A stretch of DNA of 64,000 bases from Gonatopus flavifemur (taxonomy: Eukaryota > Arthropoda > Insecta > Hymenoptera > Dryinidae): NCBI GenBank assembly GCA_018340375.1, contig JAFFJZ010000045.1, positions 1,674,001-1,738,000 on the forward strand, in the 5' to 3' direction. Below the pieces are notes generated by a model. It worked only from the letters and a program-made list of their open reading frames with translations. It was not told the origin of the DNA and did no database searches. Positions 23,216 to 36,788 of the stretch are shown piece by piece. The position numbers and the translations under genes were made by a program. Position 1 is the first letter of the stretch. Each line of letters opens with the position of its first letter.

Positions 23216-23483
23216 TGAATTACTCAAATATTTTAGAAAATACGGTCAGAGCGTATAATAGCGGGTGCAATGGGCACTCCGTGCTGGTACACGGAAAGAA
23301 CTCTGAAGCTACCGTAGTATGTGAGCCTGTCGCACTATAGTAGCTTGGCTGCCCGCATACGAGCGTAGTGCCGCTGTGGCCCAAAGTTGATTCGACAGTC
23401 AGCCAATGTGGTATGACGAAGCGCTGAACGCGTTGTTCACGAACAACATTGGACCAGTCGTGTGTATTTATAAATTTTATGTA

Positions 23484-23696
23484 CACAGCAAAAAAAACTA
23501 TCTTGCGTAAAGACAACATTGTTTCCGTCATGTATGAAACACGGATTGTCTCAGTTCAATGCAATTTGCTTTGAATCGAACACAGGAAAAAACAAAATTC
23601 TTGATTCAAAGCGAATTGCATTGAACTGAGACAATCCATGTTTCATATATAAAGAAAACGATATTGTCTTGAAACAAGATAGTTTTTTTTTCTGTG
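23484..23696. mobile_element. 213-bp foldback MITE
   Basis: Arms of about 100 bp are inverted copies, with words 'aaaactatcttg' and 'cattgaactgagacaatcc'. Ends are CACAG and CTGTG, with TA on both sides (23482-23483 and 23697-23698). No coding. Confidence 0.82.
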
Positions 23697-24301
23697 TATT
23701 TTGTCAATTTATTCCATATTCTTCTATGAATCGGTCAAAACATGAATGAATATACAGATTTGTAATGTTGATTGATAAATTGAACTCAAGAAATCTAATT
23801 CACTTTTTTGAGTTTTTATTTTCCATTTTTTTCTTCTATGCATGCTTCAATATGCATTCGTTGAAAATTTTATCCATATAATATAGCCCAGTCACAGGCC
23901 TATTTTACATAATGGCAGTAACCGACACGGAGAGGGTTATCAGTGTCCGGACAACGCTGATAACCGAGTTGATAACGAGATTATCAGTATCGGACTAGAG
24001 TCATTTGGCGTTATCATTCTGACTTTGAGCCGACAGTCGGAGCACGGCACCCGACGTCAGGACAACGTCAGTTCGGTTGTGTATTTCTACTAGGGTTCCT
24101 CTGCATTCTACTGAAAAACTCTAAATCTCATTGAAGAGCTCTGAAGAAATCTGAAAAATTTTTGCTCATTAGGCAAGTTTTCTCACTCAAAATTTCTCTG
24201 AATATCTATGAATATCTTCAAGAATCTCTGGATTTTCATATTGCCGAAGTTTGAATCATTATTGACATGAATCAGTTATTGAATGACTGAATATTCAAGT
24301 A
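23697..24301. other. Stretch without recognisable gene
   Basis: AT-rich, with a GATAACxx/GTTATC stem-rich patch at 23930-24030. No conserved frame. Confidence 0.4.
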
Positions 24302-24531
24302 CACGAAGGAAATCCTACAGAAGTGATTACTTTTTAATCCACGACTCAGTCGTGTGGCTAAAACAAAAGAAAAATAACAATACTGAATCGTGGATTGCCA
24401 TAAATGGTCACTCCTAAGACACGAATGATTCGTGTCAACACACGACTCAGTAGTGTTATTCTCCTTCCATTCCAGCCACACGACTGTGTCGTGTAGGAAA
24501 AAGTAATCAGTAGTGCAGGTTTTTCTCCGTG
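24302..24531. mobile_element. 230-bp MITE with CACGGAG-type ends
   Basis: Inverted ends CACGAAGGAAATCCT and its partner ending CTCCGTG lie between TA dinucleotides. Inside, 'cacgactcagtcgtgtggct' style words pair across the element. It shares terminal words with the MITE at 26158-26527. Confidence 0.8.
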
Positions 24532-26157
24532 TATCAAATACCAAAATCCTCGCAGTACATTTTGCAAACGATTTTTCTAGTTCCAACCAGTCAATTTGAG
24601 AAGATACATAACGATAATTCATCAAATTTCATGAGTCCAAATATTCATTTCGTTTTCATCGACGATTCAAACTTCAAGAACATGGATTTTCAAAGAAAAT
24701 TACTAGGAATCCCTGAAATTTTCAGTGAAATTTGTGATGTTTTTATTTGATAATAATCAATTTGCTATAAGGATACTTATTGATCTTTAAAAGGGACTTT
24801 CCTGTATCTTACCTCAAATCACTATATGCCGCTCCCTTTCTATATCCTTCGAGATGGTTCCTCTCGCGAACGTAAGAGCTCCGTTTGACGGATCACACCC
24901 CGAATAAAATCTCAATGACTTACAATCTAACGATCAAGACCGATATGGAACCTTTCTGAGGTTAGTTGAAATGAACAAAGCCTATGTAATATCGGAGGGA
25001 GAATTTATTTCATAACTATAAAAATCTCGTATCGTACAATATCTCTTCTTCCTCCTTACGTATCTCTCTTTGACTTCGAATCTACAATCAAATGGAAATT
25101 CACAAATAATTTAGTTATCCTAATTGCTCGCATATAAATTGATATTGGAAACTTAGGAAAATCTCCACCTATTTCTATGAACTACATACGTAAAATATGG
25201 TATGCGTCGCTTGCAATAAACACGGTAACCGTACCTCAGGTATGAGCATGCACGATGCGCTTCACTAAGAATCCATTTGTATGTTCCGCTTGCAATGAGG
25301 GGAAGTCGAGGGGATTCTGCTGAAAGAAAAACTATGACGTGAACCTCTTATTTGACGTCGCGTGTAATGCGAGTAATACTGAGAATCTAATGCGCAAGAG
25401 CGAAGATGTTCTCAAGTTCAATTTTACATTGATTTTTACCTATATTTATATTGTGGAATGTTTATTTTGAATCACATGCGACTACAACATCTGTCGGTTT
25501 TGTTTATAAGTTTTGTTATCGAATTATCGAATGATTTGATAACGCGCGAGGTATCTTATCATTGGTCATTGATGTATAATATTATATATCGATTATGGAT
25601 CGATTGTTCGTAAAATTTGAATGATCTTACATTCCGAGACTTTGCTGTAAAGGTGCAAGGAATCTTTAATAATTGTTTGTATCATAGTTCTATTTTGACG
25701 CGGTCTTCAATTCTTTCTTAGAATTTTGTCTGGTGCACTCGTATGTGATTTTCTATTCTCTTTCCACGTTTTTCGTCGATCGAACGCTATCATGTCATCG
25801 CTTATACGTTAGTTACTAGTGTAGGTACCTGAATACATACATCGTTCTTGTGCCGATGATGTTGACATTTTTTCATAACGCGTTCGCTCGACGACTTCTC
25901 GTTCGCTTCTCATCTCTTGATACTTTGCGTGTATACATTCTTTCCATCGAATGCATATGAACCCGTCTTTATCTCTTTATAATTTGATTATTAATTTTTC
26001 ACTTGGAAATTATTTTATGTTCTTTCACTATCGCGCGGTGTTGTAACCGTGTGAATGTCTATGATACATTCGTACCGTTACAAATTATTCCTTCATGACA
26101 ATTTTTCCCATCCTTTTTTCAACTCCCCCAGTTATTTCTGATCTTGCAGTACTACTA
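24532..26157. other. Stretch without recognisable gene
   Basis: AT-rich sequence with no frame longer than about 75 codons, no repeat of note and no RNA gene that I can recognise. Confidence 0.45.
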
Positions 26158-26527
26158 CACGGAGAGAAAAAATTTGCTGATGCAGCAAATCGAGGTATTA
26201 TATATAGAATAGTAAATTTTTCAGCTGACCTAGCCAAAAATTTGCTATAACAGCAATCGTGTTAGCTACGACAGCAATTTTTTAGCTGTGGCAGCAAAAA
26301 ATGTTCGCTCCGCCAGCAAATTTCCAGTATTCTATACAGAATAGCGAACAAATTTTACTGGGATAGCAAACATTTTTTGCTGTCACAGCTAAAAATTCGC
26401 TGTCGCAGCTAACAAGATTGCTGGAACAGCAAATAGTTCGCTGTCACAGCGAAAAATTTGCTGCTGTGGCAAAAGGAACCCAGCAAAAGTAGATTTCGCT
26501 GCCACAGCGAATTCCTTTTGCTCCGTG
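26158..26527. mobile_element. 370-bp MITE with CACGGAG ends and GCAGC/TTTGCTG words
   Basis: Ends CACGGAGAGAAAAA and CTCCGTG are inverted, with TA at both flanks (26156-26157 and 26528-26529). The interior alternates AGCAAA, TTTGCTG and ACAGC words on both strands, including paired 'tagaatag' blocks, giving many possible stems. Confidence 0.82.
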
Positions 26528-29500
26528 TATCTTGATGAGTATCGCACTTCGTTTACTTCGGACGTATTGTAATATTTTGTGCTGGAATAAAACGGAGTTA
26601 TGCTCGGAGGAGGTTTAATACTATACGTTCGATTCAAACTAAATTATTTTTCGGATAATTGTATTCATATGCAAATCTGTTGTAAAGATCATTGAGTCCA
26701 ACATACCATCTCTTCAATGCACATCGGTACTCCTAATCATCTACGTACCTCACACTATATAGATGAAATTTTGGACAATTACTAACGGAAATAACCATAA
26801 GATGATGACATCGTTATTTTCGTCAGAAAAGCCGATTACTGTGTTTACTCTGTCGCACATATCATGTAAAACCGGACATCCAATTTTATGTCGAACTCTG
26901 ATCGGTTTCTGTCCGATCCCTGAGAAGACGAGGACAAATTGTTTATGGAATTTGACAGGTTTTATGTGTGTTTCGTCTAGCGTACACATTAACTGCAGCA
27001 CTGATGTATCAGCCAGACAATACCAAATACAAAATCAATTAATTACGAATCCAAATTTTGTATAAACTGTCTGACATCCCGTATAAAAATTTTTTGCTTC
27101 TACTAAGGCTGAAATAGAGTACAGCGTGGCGCAAGGCTGATTGCCAAATGTTGGTGATCTGTGTGGAATCGATGTTGATCAACACATGACAGAATATTGT
27201 ACCAACACTGGTGATCAACCCTCGGTCGGTCACCGGGGCAAAAAAGGCACATGAATCCTTTTTGAACTTATTGTCATTTCTACACCCTCAACATTTGAAA
27301 CCTACAGATTCGTGTGTCATAAACTGCATTTATTCCTCCTTCAAAAACCACGACTTGCGTGTTTATACGCACTGGTAATATTTGAAATGATTCCATTTTG
27401 AATGGACATTTAAAATGGAAATTGCATTTCCTATTTACCATTTCAAATGCTTTTTCCAAGAAGCATTTCTATTTTATATTCAAATCAAAAAAGTATGCAT
27501 TTATCCTTCATCAAATGGTTGAAATGGTTTTTTTGTCTCGAAGAAATTTGGTATGGGTCTGCGGAGTAAGTATCGATGTCTTCAAAATAATGATGATTCG
27601 TTGGAATCTCTCAAAAAGTTCCCAATGATGGGACAATCATTTATAAAATATGAATACGCATTTGCTATCGTCAGTAGAATGATTGTTCTCTTACGGTTCC
27701 ATGATTCTGCGACCCAGAAGGAGAAGCATGAATGATAACACGTTCGAGAAGCAGTTGCTCCTCAAAAGCGAATGCTCCCTGCTGGGAAAATTGGATGGAA
27801 ATGGATAGCATTTTCACTAGCATCCATTTGAATCCGAATCGTTTCTGAAATGTTTTGAAATTTCTCACATACTAGAAGCAGCACTGAGCTATTCCAAACC
27901 AAACGTGTTGGTCGTTTCGAATAGATTTTGGAATTCACGTCAATGCGGAACACTTGATGACGATGACGATAATGATAATAATAATGATAGAATTCAAGTA
28001 TAGCTAGAATATATTGAGAATGTATTATGAATTCAGTCGAATTCGGACGAAAATATACAGGATTCAGATTTTGCTGTAAATATATTCTCAACATATTTGG
28101 ATTATATTTTCCCCATCGGAAGAAAATTTGACCTTCATTCATATTCGCAATTTGTTCCAATATTCTTCCCCCATGAAGATTCTGACGATCGTGATATATT
28201 TTGTATCTTGCATTTTATCATACATCTTGGGAGGGATCTTCGAAAATCTGTAAAAATGCATTTTAGATGATTTTACAATTGTATTTACCTCAAAAATAAC
28301 TTCACTTTAATGAAGTAATTATCCTGAATTGAAGCCTCCAAATCTTTGCTGAACGCAATAATTAAATTTCAATCACAATTTTTCTTCGAAATTTCAAGCA
28401 TTTTTACGCATGCTCTATTGATTTCATAATGATCAATTGTGAAACATGTCCTGGTTAGAAGAAACGATTGATTCTGACCAAATTCTATTGATCAATCGAC
28501 CAATCAGATTGATTCGGAACATTGTGCTAGCGAAATGCCTATTGAACCCAATTGGATGCACTTTCTTATTCTTCAATAGGAAGTGGAGTGGATAAGACTG
28601 ATTTGTGCAATAAGCTGTAATACACTGGAAGGAATAATTACTAATACCAAGAGAATGTATTCTTGGATTTTCTCAGGAATACACATTCTTGATGAACAGT
28701 TGACATTGTGTAGACCCAAGAAAAATTTTCTTGAATCCAGAGAATATTTTTCCAATCCAAGAATTATATTCTCAGCTTCAGAAAAATTTTCTTGTATCAA
28801 GGATACATATTTCTTAAGCAACGGATTTCTCCGAACATGAAAATATGTTGTTGGTGACAGTAATTATTTTTCGTAGTGTAGGCAACGAGTGTCAATGGGA
28901 ATGAATCAGGAAACTTACGGAATGTACAGGCAATTGGACCGTATGTTTATCGGATTCAATGAGTACTTTCATAATTCGAGCCGGAACTAATCAATGAGCA
29001 TCCGTGGGCTGCTCAATGTAGGTTGAATGAATTGAATCAGCTATTTGATGATTCTTGTGATGAGACTTGGTCTGCATCCTGAACAATGCATATGATGTAT
29101 TCAATCAGTGAAATAACGTTTGAAGTAGATGAAAATCAATATGCGTTTGGACATGTATTTCCGATTAATATCACATCGAATTAATATGATTTCAATAGGA
29201 TTCAATGGCTATTCCGACGATTAATCTGTGGTTTCTACAACACACAAGAATATATGTACAAGAACAATTGGTGTCGCTGGAATTGAATCAGGAATTATAA
29301 ATGAACATACAGGCAACCGGCACCGCATGTCATAAGTACTTTAATAAGTTTATCGGATTCAATAAATCCTCTCATGCTCCGAATTGGAATCAACTCTGCC
29401 GTACAAGTTAAAAAGATACTCAAGTCACTTCTCCTATGAAAATGAGATTTTGATATCAATTGATTCAGGATTCTTTTCCAAATCGATTCATAAAAAAATC

Positions 29501-30418
29501 TCATTTTTGTCAAAAAAGTGACTCAAGTGTCTTTTCACTCGTATAGCAGAACCAATGAACATCTGCTAGCTGTTGAATGCTGGGTTTAACGGATTGTATC
29601 AGGTATTTCATCATTTATTTCAATAAGATTTAATGTTCATGCTGACAAACAAATACGACATGCTCAATCAATTGGATGACAATTGAATTGATATTCGATG
29701 AAATTGACATTCCTGGTGAAAATGCAGCGTATAGAGCGTCCTGGAAACGTAACTCAACAGTCATCCAAGAGCCATTTGAGAAGAAATTGAGATATTCGTA
29801 CGCCTTATTTGTTCCAATTGCCGTTTCCCGGATCTTTGACTTTCACCAGAGATGATTTCAACCGGATTTGAGGTGATACTATCACCGTGGCAGCAGCCAA
29901 ATCGTTCATGACAAACTACGGACCAACTCTCCGATTCAATCAAAATATCGCTCTGTACCGCGCTTCCCTGATTCAAGTGAAAATGCTGTACACAGCGATA
30001 TTCTGGATAAATTGAAACGTTTGCCCGTAGTTTGTCGAAAACTATTTGGCTGCTATCACGCCGCTAGTATACGCTCAATGGTCGTTCCACCGAGGTATGA
30101 GAAGATATAGGTTTTGCGATAAATTTGACAGAATCCACATGTAAATATACGGATAGCATTTCTGCGGTGGAAATTCCACATCATTTTTGCAGTAAATTGA
30201 GAACGTCGCATTTCTACCGCAATCTAATGTAATTTTAACATACGCACTTCATAACTATTGTCGTCATGAATGAAATATAAACAGTATGACGAGCGATATT
30301 TACTTTGAACTCATGAAATTTGAACATCAGTCTCATGTAAAATACATGTTAGGATTTTTGGATAAAATTTCAATCGCTCATTTATATATTTTATGCATAC
30401 GCGAGAACTACGATAATA
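26528..30418. other. Long stretch without recognisable gene
   Basis: Two overlapping frames near 26750-27065 have no family motif. A small GATAAT-type microsatellite lies near 27960-27985. An inverted repeat lies at 29405-29545, and AAGAAAATTTTCTTG-like words cluster at 28640-28810. I see nothing that supports a cellular gene. Confidence 0.45.
29405..29545. repeat. Inverted repeat, ~60-bp arms
   Basis: Words 'actcaagtcactt' and 'aaaatgagatttt' on the left pair with 'aagtgactcaagtg' and 'aaatctcatttttg' on the right. It is probably a small MITE; end words and duplication are not clear. Confidence 0.6.
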
Positions 30419-30425
30419 ACTACAA

Positions 30426-30815
30426 CATCATCATCATGAAGTAATCAGTCATATGACTGGTTTGATGAAATCCTCCAACCCTGTCTATTATCCGCCAACC
30501 GCTCAATTTCTGCATATCTACGACAACCCTTAGCTTGTATAATTTGCTTCATATAACTTAATCTAGGTCTACCTCTTCGAGTTTTACTATTCATTTTTCC
30601 TTCCAATATTGTTTCCAATGAGCTATCATGCTTTAATGTATGACCTATCAGATTACTTCTTCTTTTCACGACCTGTCTCAGAAGACTTCTTTTTTCATTT
30701 ACCTTCTCAAGTACTCCTTCATTTTTTACTTCATCTATCCACTTCAGTCTAAGCATTCTTCTATAACACCACATTTCAGAAGCTTCGAGTCTTCGTTGGT
30801 CCGTTTTCCCAATTG
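30426..30815 (-). mobile_element. RTE copy 3, 3' part (split by transposon A)
   Basis: The (ATG)n tail starts at 30426, after the duplication ACTACAA (30419-30425). The minus-strand frame encodes the RTE C-terminus: GKTDQRRLEASEMWCYRRML through SSNQS. It stops at the CAATTG border with transposon A. The rest of this copy is at 57224-58130, and the two halves join at the same point in the CETWT-GKTDQRR region of the protein. Confidence 0.9.
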
Positions 30816-31560
30816 AGGGTCCGGATGCAAGAACCGACGATACGCTCGAACTGCGGGATAAGTATTGTCCAAGCCGTGACGTCAAAGGTCGAAAAAAAAA
30901 TCGGGATTCCGAAAATCTGAAAATACTGGGTGATAGAGGTTGGAAAATCAATACGAGTCTTTCTCTACAATTTTCTCCTATGATCAATAGTTTTTGAGAA
31001 AAAAAAATTGAAACCATCTATTTTTTGCAACCAAAATCATTGTTTTTCAATATCAAACTCGTCATAACTCAGTCATTTTCTTATGTATCTTAGTGGATCT
31101 TACAGATTCTGATTCGTAAGACTTTCCCGATGACGAAAATGTTGAACAAGTTTGTGAAAATTTATAACAAATTTATAATTTTGAATCCGAAGTGAGAAGC
31201 ATGTTTTCTATGCTTTGGAATCAACAAGTGGTGGGGGGAATGTGAGGTACAAAAAACTTCCAGCGACAAAGTTGTTCGTTAGTATATGGACAAACTTTTT
31301 GGAAAGTTTCAGATCGATCGGATTATTAGTTTGCAAAATCCAGCGATTTTTTCATGAACGCGCAACGGTTATTTTGCATTCCTTTACGATGTGTACCGGT
31401 TGAATATCAGAGTCCGCGGGGAAAATTGTATTCGTTCGATTTTTCAATGTGGATTTATGTTTTTTGAGTCATAAAATTCGAATATCGAACTATATTTGCT
31501 AGGTTCGAAATTGTCTTTTTTTTATCAACAATTTCATTGTTCATAACGTTTATATGGTCA
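30816..31560. repeat. Left terminal inverted repeat of transposon A
   Basis: It pairs first with 56709-57223 and then, after the gap made by element B, with about 48860-49088. The word 'aaatccagcga' marks the second part. Divergence grows beyond about 31530. Confidence 0.82.
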
Positions 31561-31925
31561 AACTATTGACTTTGAAGGGAAATTGTCCTCATTAATGAAG
31601 TTTCCTATCCTTGTGAGGAAAAAGTTTTAAATCCGGGAATTCAACTATTCTGGCAAGGTTGCTCATTCAATTTTATAATAAACAAGCGATTGGTTCAAAA
31701 CAATGACATCTACAAAATATTGATTTCATGAAAAAAGTGTGTATGTATGTATGTATGTATGTATGTATTTTTATTTCTTTTCGGCGCCTGTTTACAGAAC
31801 TTACAGGTGCCTCCATTACCTCCCCTCACACTCTTCTTCTTACAATTATCTTGACCTAATCCAACTTAACCTATCTCCTTAACCTAATCTCCTCAATCTA
31901 CTTATCACTAACCACACATCATCCT

Positions 31926-34459
31926 TTAGAGAGAGAGAGAGATCATTTCATTCATCCTTCCATACATCCACGCATTCCCCTTCCCCCCAAATCCTCCCTT
32001 CCTCTTCTCCTCCAACCTAACCACACATTCCTCCCCATTCCCCTCCTCTCCTAATATTTCCCTGATCTGTTCCCCCATTTGCCTGTCATCCATTCCCATA
32101 CACACCTCTAACACATGCTCCCAGTTTTCTTCCTCCATCCCACATACCCTACATTTCTTCTCCTCCTCCCTTATCTCCCAGTATCTTCCTCCCCTCATCT
32201 CATTTCCTAACCTGAACCTCGCTATTCTCCTTCCCCTTCCCATTCTCCCTCCCTCTTTCGAATACTCAGGTACCCCCTCCACCATCACCTCCTTATACCA
32301 TCTATTATATCTCGATCCGATTATCCTTTCCCATCTCTCCATTGCTTGCATCTCCCTGTCCCTTTCCATCCATCCCTTTTCCCCCACCCCCGTATCCCTC
32401 ATATCCCCGTCACCTCCTCTAACCAGTTTACACCTTCTAACCCTCCCCCTCTTTCTTGTCCCCACTTTGATGTAACTCCTTCTTCCATCATCTCCTTCCT
32501 ACATCTCAATGCTACCTCTCCCGCCCTACCTTCCCTTAATTTCCTCTCAAACTCTATTGCCCCTTCCTTTAACCCTACCCTCATTTTGTCCCTCTTCAAC
32601 TCCTCCCTGACCATGTATCCTGGTGTCTCCCTATTCAACTTCAGCAACCACCTCATATACCTTTCTTGCAACCTCTCCACCTCTTCCCGTTCCTTCCATC
32701 CCCAAATTTTCGCCCCATATTCACTTACACTCCCAGCCAGTTTATCCCATAACCATATCCTTCTCCTCCAATCCCCCTCAAAAATCCTCTCCCCTATTCC
32801 CCATACTACCCTCATCACTTCTCCTGCCTCCCTAACCCTATCCTTTATCTGTGCCTCTTGCTTTCCATTGCTCTTAAATACATACCCCAAGTACCTGAAT
32901 TCCTTCACTTCCTCTATTTCACCTCCCCCCCACTTCCACCTTTTATTCCTCTTCCCCCCCCCCTCTTTTCCCAAACCTCATAATCTTCGTCTTTCCCACA
33001 TTCACTTCCAGCCTCTTAATCCTGGAATATCTCCTCAGCTCTCCTAGCATCAGTTGCAAATCTTCCTCTTCCGCCAAAACTACCACATCATCCGCGTAAC
33101 TCAGCGTCCACATTTTCCTCCCATCTACCTTTACCCCACCTATCCCACTCCTTGCCATCTCTTCTTCTCAGTCCGCAATCATTGAATTGAACAATAACGG
33201 ACTCAGAGGACAACCCTGTCTAATCCCTTTCGCTAACCAAAATTCCTCCGTATACTGATCTCCTATCTTTACCCTCACTTTCGTCTCCCTATAAATTTCT
33301 TTTACCCTGTCTATCGAACCTTTATCCACTCCTCTTTTTTTCATCGATTTCCACAGCACTTCCCTATCTACCGAATCAAAAGCTGCTCTACTCAGGCTTT
33401 CCCTCATCTTTTTTACCTCATTTCTCACCACTTCGTTACCCTCATCTACCCTATCTACCTTCTCATTCAGTTTCCTCATATCATTTCTCAACCCTCTCAT
33501 CAACTCTAGAATTTCTTTTTTCTCGTCCGTCTCCCTCAACCTCTCCTCCTCCGGTGACCTCTCTACTAATCCTCCCTTCCCAAATATTCTTCGCCTTTCC
33601 CCTTCCTTCTCCTCCTCTCTTTTCCTCTCCCAGAACTCCTGAATTCCCCCTGTACTTCCACTTCTATTTCTCCCTAGACTCTCTGCCTTAATAGGTCTCC
33701 CCCTCCTCCCCCCTGCTTTTTCTTCCCTAACATTGCCTGTTGGAGTCATCCAGACTTCTACTTCCTGATTCTTTTCCCTTCTCTCCTTTTCTAACTTCTC
33801 AACTTCTAAGGTCTGACTTATCCTCGACCCCGACTCCTTCACCTTTCCGGGTCGGTGCCGAATCAACGAAAAACCAAATCAACGAAAAAAAATTTACCAG
33901 CAGTATGAAGTTGTCATTTTGTTGCAGTATGGAATGAAATTAGTCAAAGATCATTGATTAAATCAAACGAAAAGTAAAAAACATTGATTTGCTAACACAA
34001 CCCCACGGTAAACCTAATTTCCCTTTGTTATGTTTATGATCATTGTATGGTTATGTTTATGATAACAACAAACCGATTTTCGTTCTCTACAGACGTTTGA
34101 AACAGTTTGATTGTACCAATCGATTAGGAAGATCATTGATAATTTTATTAGAATGATGAATTACGTGTCTACTGTAATAAACGGGTGCAGTGAATAGGTT
34201 AACATGGAGAATTTTCGTTTAATTTAATCAATGATCCATGGCTAATTCCATTCCATACTGCAACAAAATGACAACTTCATACTGCTAGTGAATTTTTTCG
34301 TTGATTTGGTTTTTCGTTGATTCAGCACCGACCCACCTTTTCGTCTGTCCCTAACTGTCCTCTCTCTACTTCCACCGTCAGACTTTTCTCCGACTCCTCT
34401 ACTTTCCTCATTTTATCGTCTGACCCTAACACTACCACTTCTCCTTCCTTTGTTCCCAT
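31926..34459 (-). pseudogene. LINE A ORF1-like segment fused to reverse transcriptase by deletion
   Basis: A start at 34459 opens MGTKEGEVVVLG and is interrupted by the MITE at 33849-34333. The frame continues through a charged segment with a coiled coil (LRNDMRKLNEKVDRVDE, near 33460). It then passes directly into RT motif A as RAAFDSVDREVLW (near 33385). Endonuclease and RT fingers are missing, so one internal deletion joined the two. Further motifs are GIRQGCPLSPLLFN, LSYADDVVVLA and EFRYLGYVF. A C-terminal knuckle CRVCGMEEENWEHVLEVC lies near 32110. Frames shift near 33160, 32960 and 32430. Confidence 0.85.
33849..34333. mobile_element. 485-bp hAT-like MITE in LINE A
   Basis: Ends GGGTCGGTGCCGAATCAACG and its inverted partner are flanked by 8-bp near-duplications ACCTTTCC (33841-33848) and ACCTTTTC (34334-34341). 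An 8-bp duplication suits hAT. Longer inverted arms include 'cagtatgaagttgtcattttg'-type sequence. It has no frame of note. Confidence 0.82.
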
Positions 34460-34648
34460 CTCTTCTATCTTTCCTCTCTACTACTCCGCCCGATGCCGCC
34501 ACTAACCGCTTCACTGCTCTTCTCACTGTCTTATACCTTTTTGCCTACTTTCTTCTACTCCCTCCTTCACTGACTCGCTCCTACGCGGCGCTACTAGCTT
34601 CCTTCTTCTTTCCCACAACCTGCTCTTTCCCCCTCTCATGAGAAAAGT

Positions 34649-36788
34649 ATTGGAACAAAAAAGATTTCTTATCGTGTAACTGATCAATTTTGTGGATATC
34701 ATTTTTCAGTATCCGAATTTTTTATTCGAATATTATTATGATATTTGAATAGAGATGAGAATAATTCTCATAATTTGGTTTCTTCACATACTATACTAGT
34801 AGATTGAGATTCTTTAGGTTGAGAAATTGAAAAATCGAACGATTCTAATGAGATCCAAAAACTGAATTATCAACGACATCAGCAATAACATTATCTCAGT
34901 GCGGAAGAAAACCATGGGTATCTGCTTGTAAGTGGGACGAAGAAGTACTGAGGAATATACTGATTACCTGGAATTGGGAAGATCGAAGGTTTTTTCAGAT
35001 TCAAAATTTGAAGTCAGATGCTTTTCTCTTTTCATACGATTTTGCGACTCATGTTGATAAACTTCAATTTCATTGTTTCCTTTTTCCATGATTTTTTTAG
35101 GCGAATTGATAATTGAGAAATCCATGTTGCGTGTATATATACACAAATTATAATTGTAAATCTAATGGATTTATTCTTGATGAAAACTGCCACTGATGAA
35201 ATACAATCTATCCTATTTTTGAAAGTTGCACGTTGGCAAACGTTTTTCATTTATTATAATAATCTCCAGCCATCTTCGTGGTTGTTCTATTTCCTTTTGT
35301 TTTGATCCCTTAGTATCAAAACTCAGCATTCATGATATTCATCCCTCAACGTGCATGAACATTTATGAACAAGGAAGAATTTGTTGTGTTGTTTTTTTCT
35401 CTATAATGTTCCTGAAGTAATTCATAATTCATCATTCATCAACGTATAAATATGTGTGATGAGAAAATGCAAATTCCGGAAAAATCACAAAAAGGCCGAA
35501 GAAGAACAAGGAATGAAAGTTCATGGAAACGTAATACGCAAAACAATCTCGAAACCAAGTATGTATCTGATTGAAAATTTTGAACCCGAAATAAAACGTG
35601 ATAATCAAAATACCCCCTGCTTAATATTTTGGTATTCAAGTCCTGTTTATAATGCCTCATGTCGAAAGTGTAAATTCCAATTGAATCTGCAAAACATACA
35701 TTTAACTAGATTAGACATCGAATTGTGTTAACATTTAAAAGTAACTGCCTATACGAGTTTTATCAATGCTGACACAGAACGCTTGCCTCGATGTGGTCGT
35801 GAAGAATCCTTTATGAATCTATTGTGAGATTCTTCAAAAGTCTCTGTCATGATAGTTTAGAATAAATGCTTTATGAATCTCTGGTATTCAAAAAGAATTT
35901 TTTGGGAATTCTCAACAATTCATTACGAATTCTTTCGGAACTGACATAACGGGAGTTCATTTGGGACATGTGCCGTGTAGATAATTACTTAAAATAACTA
36001 CAATGTTATTATATAATGATACTCATTCAGTAAATGCAGCTACAAGAAATTCTCTGTACAGAAGGAATGTGATTTGTTGTGTTTGTTGCATTAGGTGCAC
36101 TACACTTGAAAAAATGTTTTGTAAAAAACAACGAAATAATATTTCCGAAATGTCATCAAGAAAATAATGTTGTTATCCCAGCAAAATTTTTGTGGTTCGA
36201 ACAAAAAAATTTAGTTGACCTTCTTTTTGAGGAATCATTTTTATTTTCAATACCAAAGGTTTAGTTGAGAAAACAAAAATCTTGTTGGAATAAGAAAATT
36301 TTCTGTTGATCCCATTTCAGAAAAGTATGTTGTTCAGTATATGAAGCCTCAATGTCTTCAGAATATCTCTATAATATTTTTGAGGTATGACCAACACAGC
36401 ACTAAAATTGAGAAAAAGTTTTCGATGCGTGCGTTTTGGATTTTCATAGTTCCAAATGAATTTGTTACAAACTCTTTTTGAACTGGTATGCTCATGGATA
36501 CTGAGACGTTTCAATATTTCCAGAATATTTCTGTGATATTCTGTGAGACATTAGTGCTGTATGGATGTTTTGATAGATTTATACTGTTGCTTTCAAATTC
36601 TGTAGGGAAAAGAATACAAATCTTCATCAACGGGAAAAATCGTGCCTGCGAGAGAATTTCGGAATATCGTCCTTTGCTGTGGAAGAAAATGCTCCTTCAA
36701 AATTGAGAGCCAGCACCAGAAAAAACTGCACGATACTTTTTGGGAACTTGGGGATTATGCGTGACAAATTGTTTTTTTAAGCACACTG
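34649..36788 (+). other. 5' region of transposon A gene, possible exon at 35459-35561
   Basis: This part of transposon A lies between the LINE insertion and the first recognisable transposase segment. A short frame starting MRKCKFRKNHKKAEEEQG ends near a GTATGT donor-like site at about 35561. It is basic and could be the N-terminus, but I cannot link it by homology. The remainder is AT-rich and unassigned. Confidence 0.35.

Larger units (their letters stand above)
31739..34636 (-). mobile_element. LINE A, internally deleted non-LTR retrotransposon
   Basis: Flanked by a 12-bp near-duplication, CATGAAAAAAGT (31727-31738) and CATGAGAAAAGT (34637-34648). The 3' end is a (GTAT/ATAC)n tail at 31739-31768. 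The coding strand is very purine-rich. A related, less deleted copy lies at 58284-64000. The clade is not assigned; the layout (ORF1-like coiled coil, RT, C-terminal knuckle) fits the R1/I/jockey side of the tree. Confidence 0.85.

Noticed and set aside
23930..24030. GATAAC/GTTATC-rich patch as a regulatory cluster
   Set aside because: The words are few, their spacing is irregular and no element or gene context supports a role.
26750..27065. Candidate small cellular gene on either strand
   Set aside because: Two overlapping frames of 83 and 100 codons have no recognisable motif, and random AT-rich sequence gives similar frames.
32346..33047. 233-codon Pro/Ser-rich frame on +
   Set aside because: Antisense to LINE A RT, whose purine-rich coding strand leaves the complementary strand open.
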